Notes under the pieces: model-generated
Told to the model about the DNA's origin: nothing
Seen by the model: only the letters and a program-made list of their open reading frames with translations
Databases searched by the model: none
Program-made: the position numbers and the translations under genes
In this document: piece by piece, positions 41,932 through 50,176 of the stretch
How positions within the stretch are numbered: position 1 is the first letter of the stretch
How the letters are laid out: each line of letters opens with the position of its first letter
NCBI GenBank assembly: GCA_023402395.1
Contig: JAEYGI010000014.1
Coordinates: 1 to 52,626 of the forward strand
DNA: 52,626 nucleotides
DNA from: Bacillota bacterium
GTDB taxonomy: Bacteria > Bacillota > UBA4882 > UBA8346
Reading direction: 5' to 3'

Positions 41932-42849
41932 TCACCCATTGCCGATAGCGACGACTGTTTTGCGATTCTCTTGCTTCGGCTCTTGTTTTTCCAGTACCGC
42001 CAAAGCCGCCCCGGCCAATACGATAAATGCCCCCAGCCACTGCCATCCCCCAACTTTTTCTCGCAGAAGAAGCACGGATAATCCCATGGTCACCAGCGGT
42101 TCGATCATGCTGATTGCCGATGCGGCCGTCGGACCGATCAATTCCATTCCCTTGAAGAACCCGAAGATTGCCACTACTGTCGAACAAACCGCGATTGCGG
42201 CGACAGGCAGCCATGCCCAGACCGGAAAATGAAATGTAAGGCTTCGATCGGCCAGCCCCTTTACCAAAAAGGAGAGCATGGCAAAGAGCGCCACATATGC
42301 GCTGGTCGTGAGCGGCGGCACTGACTTCACCGTCCGGTTTCCGGCCGTAATATAGCAGGAGTATACCAACGCCGCCGCAAAACCAAGCCCTACGCCGATT
42401 AGATTGGTCCCATCCCAGGTAGCTTTCAAAGCCAGGGTTAACCCGGCGAAACTAAGCAAAATCGCCGCCCCTAGCCGCCGACCCGGGCGCTCCTTATTCA
42501 AGATAAAGCCCAAAAAAGCCACAAGAATCGGATAAGTATAGAGTAGCAAGGCTGTTAACGACGGATTGATATACTTTAGGGAATAAAAGTAACAACTGGC
42601 TTCCGCGTTGTAACCCACCGCCCCCAACAGGAAAAGCGCTCCCACCTCCCGCCAGCTCAGCATCCGGAGTTGTTTGGAAAGCAATAAATACCCGAAAAAG
42701 AGGCCGGCGGCGATGGCAAAGCGAAGGAACAGCAATGTATTCACTCCGATTCCGGCCCGGTAGGCATAAACCGCCATGATCGGCATTATCCCGAATCCGG
42801 CCGCCGACAATACTACCAATGAAACACCCCAGTATTTCCGCATCAACAT
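41932..42849 (-). CDS. EamA/DMT-family transporter
   Basis: The product has about 305 residues from the ATG at 42849, which has GGGGAAAG upstream. A second ATG two codons later is possible, and the frame extends to 42918 without a site. Ten membrane helices form two EamA repeats: repeat one ends YINPSLTALLLYTYPILVAFLGFIL, and repeat two carries IGPTAASAISMIEPLVTMGLSVLLLREKV, both typical of drug/metabolite exporters. The cargo is unknown. The C-terminal tail is charged (EKQEPKQENRKTVVAIGNG). It is monocistronic. Confidence 0.92.
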   Translation of the reverse strand: MLMRKYWGVSLVVLSAAGFGIMPIMAVYAYRAGIGVNTLLFLRFAIAAGLFFGYLLLSKQLRMLSWREVGALFLLGAVGYNAEASCYFYSLKYINPSLTALLLYTYPILVAFLGFILNKERPGRRLGAAILLSFAGLTLALKATWDGTNLIGVGLGFAAALVYSCYITAGNRTVKSVPPLTTSAYVALFAMLSFLVKGLADRSLTFHFPVWAWLPVAAIAVCSTVVAIFGFFKGMELIGPTAASAISMIEPLVTMGLSVLLLREKVGGWQWLGAFIVLAGAALAVLEKQEPKQENRKTVVAIGNG

Positions 42850-43200
42850 TAACCCGCTTTCCCCAATGAAATACGACACTTGTTTTACCGCCTTTATCCC
42901 CGCTGCTTCACTTACCAACCTGGCAAGCTGAACAATGCCTTTCTTTTCAATACCGCCGCATTCGCTTCCAAAATTCTTTCGTTTCGGCTTCCTTGCCGAA
43001 ATATCCGGTGAGTATTCGAGAGACAGACGCCTTTTCCTGTCGCTGGCCGCCCCTTTGGGGTCTGATTCAGCTCAAAAAAAACAAAGGCGCCCGTCTGCCT
43101 GAAAGCCGCTGAATGAAATTAGCTTGATCAATCACCGGGACAATGGCTCCGGGATAAGCCGTTCCACATACTATATACAAAAGCGTTGAAGGAGATTGTC
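42850..43200. other. Intergenic stretch with one long-armed inverted repeat
   Basis: CAGACGCCTTTTCC (about 43026) is nearly the inverse of AAAGGCGCCCGTCTG (about 43083), with a run of A before the second arm. On the minus strand this gives a hairpin arm followed by T's. The divergent genes on either side need promoters here, but I see no clear boxes. Confidence 0.4.
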
Positions 43201-43767
43201 ATGAAGATTATCCGTCTGTTGCTCCCCCTCCTCCTGCTGGTCGCGTCTTCGGCCTGGGCCGCCACAGCCCCTGATTTCCGGCAGGTCCGCTGGGGTCAGA
43301 GCCTGGCCGAAGTGCTACAATCGGAATCGTCCCCTCCGGGCGCCCGGCAAGAGAATGCCCTGTTTTACCGGACCGATTTCGCCGGACTCAATTGTATTCT
43401 GGTATATATGTTTGACAATGATCGACTCTATCAAGCCGGTTACATCTTTGACCTAACTCATGACGATCTGAATCAATTTATTTTTGACTATAAAACTCTT
43501 TTTGACCGTTTGGGGGAGGAATTCGGCAAACCGGAGGAAGATCAGGTCCTTTGGCTGAATGAAACCTATCGCAATACGCCCCGAGCCTTTGGAACCGCCG
43601 TCAGCCTCGGTCACCTGGTTTGCCAGGCTTCCTGGCGTACTCCGGCCACGATCATCCGGATCCGGCTCTGGGGCGGCGACCGCCGGATCAACCTCGGCAT
43701 CGGTTACTTCAGTCTGGCGTATGAAGAATTGTCCGGACAAAAAACAAAGGCCGTCTCCGGCCTTTAA
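43201..43767 (+). CDS. Secreted protein of unknown function
   Basis: The product has 188 residues from the ATG at 43201, with AGGAG 6 bases upstream. The first 25 residues form a signal peptide (IIRLLLPLLLLVASSAWAATA). The mature part begins PDFRQVRWGQSLAEVLQSE, a pattern seen in small secreted domains that assess an FRxxxWGxSxxEVxxxE motif, and continues with LVYMFDNDRLYQAGYIFDL. There are two Cys residues (LNCILVY, LVCQAS). No catalytic motif is visible. It is convergent with the L,D-transpeptidase gene. The two stop codons overlap in TTTAAAA, with 4 bases shared. Confidence 0.8.
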   Translation: MKIIRLLLPLLLLVASSAWAATAPDFRQVRWGQSLAEVLQSESSPPGARQENALFYRTDFAGLNCILVYMFDNDRLYQAGYIFDLTHDDLNQFIFDYKTLFDRLGEEFGKPEEDQVLWLNETYRNTPRAFGTAVSLGHLVCQASWRTPATIIRIRLWGGDRRINLGIGYFSLAYEELSGQKTKAVSGL

Positions 43768-44906
43768 AATCCATGATCCACGGCTTCCGGGCGGTACTCC
43801 AGCCGGAGCGTCCAGGTGGTTTCGTACCAAATATAGCTGAACCCCGGCCTGCCGCTGACCAATGTATCCAACTCCAGCCACTCGGGCTCACCGGTTGACT
43901 CATCCGGCTGACTTCCGGCCGCCGGCGGCCGGACCGGTTCCAAATTTAGCTCGGAAGCGATTTGCCGGTAATCGACCCACAACCGGCGCTCGTCATCGCG
44001 CTTTCCGGCCCCGGGCAAGGGGGTGCCGTTCAAATAAAGTTTGAACCGGTAGATCGCGACGGCCCGGTGATCGTCGCTCCATTCATATTTCCATTGGCCC
44101 GGATTTTGATCCGCTAAGTCCTGAAAACACCGGTATCCCGCAAATTCCCGTTCCTCGTCGGGAACGGCCGGAGCGGCGGCGAGGTAGATCCGTTGATTCC
44201 AATAAAACGCATCCCAGCCCTGAAGATCCCCTTCCACCTGGATTCGGGACGGCACTTCAAACAAGATCGGTTTTTGGCGGCTCAACAACTCTTGCAAGGC
44301 GACCGGATGCAGTTCGCCGTTCCATCCGAGCCCTGACAGGGTTTTTTGAACGATCCCCCCCAGATCTTCCCGATGATAAATATCGGGAAGGATCTTCAGC
44401 CAAGGCTGCCGATTCTGGTCCAATTCCCCCACGACCGTAAGGTAGGTGATTTCCACCGGGGTTCCCACCGGAATCAGGCTGAACAGCAGCTTGATGTCAT
44501 TATTATACATGCGGAAGCATCCCCGGGAAACCGGGTTTCCAATGGACCAAGCGGCATTATTGCCATGAATGCCGTATCCGGGGCGATTTAACCCCATCCA
44601 GTACCGGCCCAGCGGATTTTGGGGACCCGGCGGAACCGGTTTCCGTCCGTCCGGTGGATACCAGGTGGGATCCAGGGCTTTATTGATGATTTTAAAGTTC
44701 CCGATCGGCGACGGCGAATTGGAGCGGCCGACCGCCACAAAAAAATGCTGATACACTTCAGAACCGCGATAAAGATAGAGTTGACACTCGGGGATATTGA
44801 TCCGGATCCGCCAACCGTCCTGGGCGCGCGCCGTTCCCCAACCCGACGGCCAACCAAAACATACCGCAACCAGGCACATCAAATATAAAAATTTCTTCCC
44901 AGCCAC
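43764..44906 (-). CDS. L,D-transpeptidase (YkuD domain) with C-terminal extension
   Basis: The product has 380 residues from the GTG at 44906, with GGAGG 7 bases upstream. A signal peptide (FLYLMCLVAVCFGWPSGWGTARA) is followed by the YkuD catalytic domain (about 30-160). The active-site pattern is YGIHGNNAAWSIGNPVSRGCFRMYNND, with the catalytic His and Cys. These enzymes make 3-3 cross-links or attach proteins to peptidoglycan. The remaining 220 residues hold two copper-amine-oxidase-like beta pieces (VPSRIQVEGDLQGWDAFYWNQRIYLAA and AIYRFKLYLNGTPL) rather than a known binding domain. Location: cell wall. It is monocistronic. Confidence 0.92.
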   Translation of the reverse strand: MAGKKFLYLMCLVAVCFGWPSGWGTARAQDGWRIRINIPECQLYLYRGSEVYQHFFVAVGRSNSPSPIGNFKIINKALDPTWYPPDGRKPVPPGPQNPLGRYWMGLNRPGYGIHGNNAAWSIGNPVSRGCFRMYNNDIKLLFSLIPVGTPVEITYLTVVGELDQNRQPWLKILPDIYHREDLGGIVQKTLSGLGWNGELHPVALQELLSRQKPILFEVPSRIQVEGDLQGWDAFYWNQRIYLAAAPAVPDEEREFAGYRCFQDLADQNPGQWKYEWSDDHRAVAIYRFKLYLNGTPLPGAGKRDDERRLWVDYRQIASELNLEPVRPPAAGSQPDESTGEPEWLELDTLVSGRPGFSYIWYETTWTLRLEYRPEAVDHGF

Positions 44907-45007
44907 GAAACAGCCTCCATCATCGCCAATCTAATACAATATCTTTCCTTTGACGAAGGCTGGTTATGCCATGATTTTTTTGTAAAAATTGAACAATTAA
45001 GGCCGGT

Positions 45008-46219
45008 TCATTCCGGCGGGCGGCGGCTTTGGCCAGTCTCCTTGAGCTTTAAAATCGAGCCCTTGGTGATGATCCGTTCTCCGAACCGGTCACGCAATTC
45101 ATCAACAGCCCGGTGCAGCCGGCCGAGTTCCACCGGTTCCGGTGCGTTCCGGGCCGGAGCCGAAAAAAGTTCTAGTTGTCGGGACCCGCCGTTTCCGAAA
45201 CCGCTGACGCTCACCCCAACCAACCGAACCTTTTTCCCGCCCCAGTTCAGTTGCTGGGCCAGTTGCAGCGCTTCCCTATAAATGGTCTCCTCGAAGTCAG
45301 TGGCCTCTTCCAGCGTGATTCGTTTGGTCAGGGTTTTGAAATCATTGTCCCGGACCTTGACCGTGACGGTCCGGCCCTTTAACTGATAGCGCCGCATTCT
45401 CCGCGCCACTTGGTCGCAGAGCGAGAGCAGCACACCGCTTAGAAACTCCTGATCGTCGGTGTCCACTTGAAAGGTGGTCTCATGACCGACGCTTTTGATT
45501 TCCTCGGTGGCGATTACCGGCCGGTGATCGATGCCGTGGGCCAATTGATACAGATGCTCACCCAAATCGCCGAACTTTCGCAGCAAAAGTCCGGGATCGG
45601 TCCGCCGCAGCATTCCGATGGTCCGGATTCCCAACCCCAACAGTTGCTCTTCGGTCTTGGGCCCAACCCCCCACAATTTTCCGACCGAAAGGCCTTCGGT
45701 GATTTCGTCCAGGTTCTCGCGGGTGACGATGACGAATCCGGCCGGTTTTCGCAGATCGGAGGCGAGTTTGGCCAAAAATTTATTGTAGGCGAGTCCGGCT
45801 GAGGCCGACAGCCCTACTTCGCTTTGGATCCGGGCCACGATTTTCCGGGCAATCGCTTCCGCCGGGCCAAAGATCCGTTCCGAACCGGTCAAATCCAGGA
45901 ATGCTTCGTCCAGTGACAGCGGCTCCACCAGCGGTGTGTATTCGGCCAGGATGGTCATGATTTGCCCGGATACCTCGGCATAGCGGGCGCCCCGCACCCG
46001 AACGAAAATCCCCTGGGGACACCGGCGCAACGCTTCCCGGAGCGGCATCGCCGACCGGACCCCGAATTTGCGGGCTTCATATGAGCAGGTCGAAACCACC
46101 CCGCGGCCATGCGGATCCCCACCCACGATTACCGGTTTCCCGCGCAGGTCCGGATTGTCCAGTTGTTCAACCGCCGCATAGAAGGCATCCATATCGATAT
46201 GGAGTATCTGACGTTCCAA
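45008..46219 (-). CDS. dinB: DNA polymerase IV
   Basis: The product has 403 residues. The TTG at 46219 has TGGAGG 8 bases upstream and gives the usual start LERQILHIDMDAFYAAVE. The frame to 46282 has no site. The Y-family palm carries the metal Asp in HIDMDAF and the pair SLDEAFLDLT. The fingers motif is VVSTCSYEARKFGVRSAMP. A helix-hairpin-helix (LWGVGPKTEEQLLGLGIRTIGML) and a little finger follow. QLELF near the C-terminus is a sliding-clamp binding motif. It does error-prone bypass synthesis. No LexA box was looked for in depth. Monocistronic. Confidence 0.96.
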   Translation of the reverse strand: MERQILHIDMDAFYAAVEQLDNPDLRGKPVIVGGDPHGRGVVSTCSYEARKFGVRSAMPLREALRRCPQGIFVRVRGARYAEVSGQIMTILAEYTPLVEPLSLDEAFLDLTGSERIFGPAEAIARKIVARIQSEVGLSASAGLAYNKFLAKLASDLRKPAGFVIVTRENLDEITEGLSVGKLWGVGPKTEEQLLGLGIRTIGMLRRTDPGLLLRKFGDLGEHLYQLAHGIDHRPVIATEEIKSVGHETTFQVDTDDQEFLSGVLLSLCDQVARRMRRYQLKGRTVTVKVRDNDFKTLTKRITLEEATDFEETIYREALQLAQQLNWGGKKVRLVGVSVSGFGNGGSRQLELFSAPARNAPEPVELGRLHRAVDELRDRFGERIITKGSILKLKETGQSRRPPE

Positions 46220-46610
46220 GCCGAAATCCTCCAGTTTGATTGGCAATGGCATTTGACGCATCGCCCGCCAAGGCAGCACCAAGTTATAATTTTCGCCATT
46301 GGACCATTGATTCCTGTAGATTTTGAGTAATTCGATTCACCGGAACCGCTCCGATGAAGTTGAAACGTTATAATTGGGTAAATTCCACCGGTTTCATCAA
46401 AATATGAACTCTGGTTTAAAATTGCTGAAATTTGGTAAGCAACTGTAAATTAATCTGTTAATTCGACGATATATTGAATGACAATATTATTTTTCCGTTA
46501 CCCAAGGCGATATGCTCGGGGACGCCCGTAACCCCGGCCCGCCTGCGCCGGATTGATAACAAAGTTTTCGGACCGATCCACTTCATATCGTTCAAGGAGG
46601 AGTGATCATA
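46220..46610. other. Intergenic stretch with no recognised gene
   Basis: It contains the AT-rich region between dinB and the Spo0E-like gene, presumably with promoters for both. A frame on the minus strand (46458-46700) crosses the ribosome-binding site of the Spo0E-like gene and is rejected. Confidence 0.5.
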
Positions 46611-46796
46611 ATGTGTGGAACTGAGATTTTGAATGACGCCGCCAGGAACGTTCCAACCGATCTCTTGCTCCGGATAGCGCTGCTGCGGGGCAGGATGCAT
46701 CTGCTGTACGAAGAACGGGGCGGAACCGACGAAGCGGTGCTGGCGGTGAGCGTGGAGTTGGATTGCGCCTTAAATGAGTATCAAAAGTTTTTGTAA
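46611..46796 (+). CDS. Spo0E-like aspartyl-phosphate phosphatase, copy 1
   Basis: The product has 61 residues from the ATG at 46611, with AGGAGG about 10 bases upstream. A GTG three codons earlier overlaps that site. The fold is a helical hairpin: IALLRGRMHLLYEERGGTDEAVLAVSVELDCALNEYQKFL. The family signature is SxELDxxxNEY, which here reads SVELDCALNEY. Spo0E-type proteins dephosphorylate Spo0A-P and restrain sporulation. The Ser and Asp are conserved. A second member at 47596 has 38-40% similar residues by eye. Two tiny ORFs lie between the two. Confidence 0.85.
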   Translation: MCGTEILNDAARNVPTDLLLRIALLRGRMHLLYEERGGTDEAVLAVSVELDCALNEYQKFL

Positions 46797-46948
46797 AGCC
46801 GCGCCACGGTGCCGGCTCGCAGAACCCGGTTTTTCAACATAATGTAACCCGGCTGTCATCGCTTGGTAGTATTGACGGCATATAATTAGGCCATAGTGTT
46901 CCCGGTCCCTGGTTCCAAAGAAAACCTTGACGCAAGGAGGTTTTAAGT

Positions 46949-47029
46949 ATGAGCACCGAATTGGAGTTGATGGGGTTCATCCTCCCCAAACGGGAAGATC
47001 TCCGGAAACGGCCCGCCCGAAGGCGGTAA
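46949..47029 (+). CDS. Micro-ORF 1 (26 aa), MSxxELM-type peptide
   Basis: The ATG at 46949 follows AAGGAGG by 8 bases, a very strong ribosome-binding site. The peptide starts MSTELELMGFIL and has a basic tail ending RKRPARRR. It resembles the peptide at 48547 (MSDSFELMAFWVL plus a basic tail). A TATAAT box lies near 46880, but its -35 is unclear. I know no matching family. It is a candidate small regulatory or leader peptide beside the Spo0E-like genes. Confidence 0.55.
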   Translation: MSTELELMGFILPKREDLRKRPARRR

Positions 47030-47118
47030 CCGGCTGAGGCGGATTGGCGCCATCCCCCGGCGGGGAGTCGCTGATGCCGCAACCGAGCCCACCCGACAAA
47101 ATTTCATAAGGAGGCGCC

Positions 47119-47181
47119 ATGATCAACCGCGCGCTGAAAGGGATGAATTCTATTCCTGCCAAGTCCAAGCAGAACCAATGA
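47119..47181 (+). CDS. Micro-ORF 2 (20 aa)
   Basis: The ATG at 47119 is preceded by AAGGAGG with a 4-base spacer. The peptide MINRALKGMNSIPAKSKQNQ is basic and ends immediately before a terminator (47183) whose arms match those of the terminator after the third micro-ORF. The function is unknown. It may be a leader peptide or part of a small RNA. Confidence 0.4.
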   Translation: MINRALKGMNSIPAKSKQNQ

Positions 47182-47182
47182 C

Positions 47183-47218
47183 ACCGTGAAGCAAAAACTG
47201 ACTTCACGGTTATTTTTT
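47183..47218 (+). terminator. Terminator after micro-ORF 2
   Basis: ACCGTGAAG pairs with CTTCACGGT around a 10-base loop, followed by TATTTTTT. The same arms, with one change, recur at 48614. Confidence 0.85.
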
Positions 47219-47595
47219 GCCTACGGCGCGGCGAACCGGCATGGCCAGCGGATTAGATGCGCTGCAGTTTGAGCTTGGCCGGCTTCAGCTGGCAACGAGG
47301 CCCGTTTGAAGCGGTACACAACCTCCCGGTTCTGAAAGGCGCGTTTCGGAATCAGATAACATTGCCTGGAATTTTTAAAGAGACGTTAACCAGGGTTTAT
47401 CCACTTTCTTAAACTTTTCAAAGATTGAACCATGATAATAAAACATGACAGAACACTTGATCTTAAAACCCCGTCCAGACGCAACGCCCCTTGAGCCAGC
47501 GCCGGATTTCCAGGTTAACGGTTTCGGTTCTTCGCAAAGCGTCCAGATATGTTTGCATTTTATTATAACATTTTTTCGGAAGGATTGTCCTTTGA
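47219..47595. other. Intergenic stretch with one weak short frame
   Basis: A minus-strand frame at 47558-47463 could encode 31 residues (starting MQTYLDALRRTETVN) but has no ribosome-binding site, so I leave it undecided. Nothing else is recognised. Confidence 0.4.
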
Positions 47596-47814
47596 ATGTC
47601 TAACCAAACCAAGGTTTCGAGCGCAACCGAAAAACAATCGATCTTCTTATTGCAACAGCGGATTCAGGAGTTGCGCCAGAGGATGCAGGCCGCCTTCGTC
47701 GAACGCGGCGGCATCGATGAGGTCGTGCTGACGTTGAGCATGGAGTTGGACGGAGTGCTGAATGAGTATCAGCGAATGCGGCTCGTCGGAAAAAGCGCCA
47801 TGAAACAACTCTGA
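47596..47814 (+). CDS. Spo0E-like aspartyl-phosphate phosphatase, copy 2
   Basis: The product has 72 residues from the ATG at 47596, with AGGA about 11 bases upstream. Like copy 1 it is a two-helix protein: LLQQRIQELRQRMQAAFVERGGIDEVVLTLSMELDGVLNEYQRMRL, with the signature SMELDGVLNEY. The tail (VGKSAMKQL) is short. It probably dephosphorylates Spo0A-P or a related response regulator. No spo0A or phosphorelay kinase is in the window. The gene is about 30 bases from the convergent membrane protein gene at 47844. Confidence 0.85.
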   Translation: MSNQTKVSSATEKQSIFLLQQRIQELRQRMQAAFVERGGIDEVVLTLSMELDGVLNEYQRMRLVGKSAMKQL

Positions 47815-47843
47815 TTTTCCCGAAGAAGACTGTGGAACGGGAA

Positions 47844-48299
47844 TCAGCGCGATCCAATCAGTTCCGTCGCGTATTTTCCGATAAACCAGGCGGCAGTCAA
47901 GCCAAAGACCGAATGCTCAATAAACGCGCTTAAGGAAGTGCCCAAGTCAGTCGGTGTGATCCGGACCACCTGCAAGTTGATGACAATTCCGAATACCGCC
48001 AGCCAGATGAGCCAGCCTAGCCCCAATCCCTTGATATACAAATAGTCTTTGCCAGTGAACTTGATCAAATACAGGAGCAGGACTCCAAAAAAGGCGCCGG
48101 TAATCAGGTCTGCCAGCGCTCCCAGCGCCTGCCCGACGGGAGTGGCGGCCTCGGCCGGTTTCACAAAGATGGAGGCCGCGACATGCCAGTAGGTTTCTTT
48201 GGAGAAACCGACGGCCACCGAGATAAAATCGATGATTTCCTTGGCGATGGTTCCGATGAGCCCGGAAATCGCGCCACTGACAATCGAATCCTGTTTCAT
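47844..48299 (-). CDS. Conserved membrane protein of unknown function
   Basis: The product has 151 residues from the ATG at 48299, with GGAGCGG 2-3 bases upstream, a tight but workable spacing. About four membrane helices: SGAISGLIGTIAKEIIDFISVAVGF, ALADLITGAFFGVLLLYLIKF, GLGWLIWLAVFGIVINLQVV and FIEHSVFGLTAAWFIGKYA. The pattern matches short membrane proteins seen in Bacillota with no assigned role. Neighbours are a Spo0E-like gene (convergent) and a micro-ORF (divergent). Confidence 0.75.
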   Translation of the reverse strand: MKQDSIVSGAISGLIGTIAKEIIDFISVAVGFSKETYWHVAASIFVKPAEAATPVGQALGALADLITGAFFGVLLLYLIKFTGKDYLYIKGLGLGWLIWLAVFGIVINLQVVRITPTDLGTSLSAFIEHSVFGLTAAWFIGKYATELIGSR

Positions 48300-48546
48300 T
48301 GCCGCTCCTTTTTATTCCGGCGCAAGCTCTTTCATGGTCGGTTGATGCCCGAGGTTTTTTCATTATTTCCAAGTCCACGCCTTCTTATCCTCTACGGGAT
48401 CATGGCCGCTCCGGTGACGTCTTCCCAGTCCGGGACAGTTCTGAATCCATGGCCATGACAGCAACCTAATTTTAACCAGTGCTTCATCTTACCGAAATCT
48501 TTAGGAGGTATAATAGAGATAATCAAAGGAAAGAGAGGTGGGCCAG

Positions 48547-48633
48547 ATGAGTGACAGCTTTGAACTGATGGCGTTCTGGGTGTTGAGAAACGCCGAGAAG
48601 CAGAACCGGAAGGACCGTGAAGCGAGAAAGTGA
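48547..48633 (+). CDS. Micro-ORF 3 (28 aa), MSxxELM-type peptide
   Basis: The ATG at 48547 follows GAGGTG by 6 bases. The peptide MSDSFELMAFWVLRNAEKQ has a charged tail (NRKDREARK). It resembles micro-ORF 1 in length, in MSx(2-3)ELMxF and in the basic end. Its stop codon falls inside the loop of the terminator at 48614, so translation could affect termination. TATAAT lies about 35 bases upstream of the ATG. Confidence 0.55.
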   Translation: MSDSFELMAFWVLRNAEKQNRKDREARK

Positions 48634-48650
48634 CTTCGCGGTTTTTTCTT
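48614..48650 (+). terminator. Terminator overlapping the end of micro-ORF 3
   Basis: ACCGTGAAG pairs with CTTCGCGGT around an 11-base loop that contains the stop codon, followed by TTTTTTCTTGTTT. Confidence 0.88.
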
Positions 48651-48852
48651 GTTTATACGGACGATTTGGCTCCTGAGCCAAACACCTTTCGTCAAGTTAA
48701 TGATTCGATTCCGACCGCGACTGGGTTTACGCGGATTCTCAGGATGACACCTACTCGGATCGATTCTTTCGCTTAGATTCAACCGTCTTTAGGCTTGCTC
48801 TGCCCGGCTGAGCTTGTAGCTAGACTGTTGCATATCATTACTAACAAATCGC

Positions 48853-49764
48853 CTATACTATTTTTTCCGGTATTTTCGAAGGCACATGCCCGGTTGGAAC
48901 CTCCTTGGAAGCTGGCTCACAATAGACGGTTTGATCATCGAAAAAGATATGCGGACGGAAAATTTTTAGAATTGGAGTCTTGTCCAGTCCCCCTAAGAAA
49001 AAAGCTTCATCGATGCTAACACCCCAATGTCGCAATGTGTTAATGGCGCGTTTATGGGCTGGCGCATTTCTGGCCGTAACCAACGCGGTGCGAATCGGTT
49101 TCTTTGCGGCTCCTTCATATGCTTTCTGAATTTTATTCAGGGCCTCCAAAAAAGGTTTGAAAGGACCCGGATTCATTGGAATATCCGCTTTTTCAACTTC
49201 GTACCGTTGAAACTCTTCAAGCCCTTCTTTTTGATAAATTCGTTCCGATTCTTCGCTGAATAAAACCGCATCACCGTCAAAAGCGATTCGAACTTCTTCC
49301 AAATCGGAATCGCTAAAGTTTGCTCCATTTAAGATGGTGGCACTCGCATACCCATGCTCCAATGCTTGACGCACATCATCCGAATTTGCCGATAAAAATA
49401 GGTCTGACCTAAAGGCGCTTAAATATTCATACGGGGAACGCCCATTGGTAAAAGCCGCTCTGGTGATATTCAACTCATGACTCTCAATCGAGTTAAATAC
49501 TCTGAGTCCGGTGTTAACATCATTTTTGGAAACAAGTATCACTTCCACAGCATGATTGCCATTAGGGTATTTAATGTTCAATAACCTCTTAATTAATGGA
49601 AAGGCTACTCCTGGGTTTAGCGTATCATCTTCGTGAGCTATCTGATATTCAATATACTTAATTAATCCTTGTTGTTCAAAAACTTGATTGCTTTCATCCA
49701 AATCAAATAGCGCCCGGGATGAAATGGCAATTACCAATTTATCCTCAAGAGTTTTTAGACTCAT
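48853..49764 (-). CDS. Cytosolic 5'-nucleotidase (PF06189 type)
   Basis: The product has 303 residues from the ATG at 49764, with AAGGTG about 6 bases upstream. The family pattern is clear: VIAISSRALFDLDESNQVFEQQGL, YQIAHEDDTLNPGVAFPLIKRLL, VILVSKNDVNTGLRVFNSIESH, ITRAAFTNGRSPYEYLSAF, DLFLSANSDDVRQALEHGYASA. The HAD-like catalytic pieces are the Asp pair in IAFDGDAVLF, the Thr in TALVTARNAPAHKRA, and the acidic pair in HIFFDDQTVYC. It hydrolyses nucleoside 5'-monophosphates in the cytoplasm. It is related to the cytosolic nucleotidase-1 group of animals. Monocistronic. Confidence 0.9.
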   Translation of the reverse strand: MSLKTLEDKLVIAISSRALFDLDESNQVFEQQGLIKYIEYQIAHEDDTLNPGVAFPLIKRLLNIKYPNGNHAVEVILVSKNDVNTGLRVFNSIESHELNITRAAFTNGRSPYEYLSAFRSDLFLSANSDDVRQALEHGYASATILNGANFSDSDLEEVRIAFDGDAVLFSEESERIYQKEGLEEFQRYEVEKADIPMNPGPFKPFLEALNKIQKAYEGAAKKPIRTALVTARNAPAHKRAINTLRHWGVSIDEAFFLGGLDKTPILKIFRPHIFFDDQTVYCEPASKEVPTGHVPSKIPEKIV

Positions 49765-50176
49765 GGCTACACCTTCATTGCGTCAGAATTACTCAGCTGT
49801 TTTTATTAATAGTTAGTATCCGTTCCCCAAACCCGCCCCGCTCTTTTTTCTTTTTGACTTTGACCTTTCCATCTCTTCAAACATCCCTTTCAAGAAACTT
49901 GTAAATGAAGCTCGGCCCATTCTTTCTTCTCTTGATGCGGAGAAAGATAGATTGAGGATTAGAAGCCTAAACAAACACCCCACAGTATCCCCATTCTTAG
50001 TTCTTAATAAATTCACAACCGTCCGCCAAAATTTTTCCCGCCGCTTTCACGGCCTCGGATCGAATAATTCAAATTCGACTTGAACCACTCATTATTTCGT
50101 CACATTCCTAATCAAATGCTAGCCTATTCAATCCAAGAAACCTACCGTGAACTTTCCCGATAGCAAAAACGATAAA
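49765..50176. other. Intergenic stretch, no supported gene
   Basis: Low-complexity Lys/Ser-rich short frames occur (49813-50016, minus) but lack ribosome-binding sites. No repeat or hairpin of note was seen. Confidence 0.45.
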
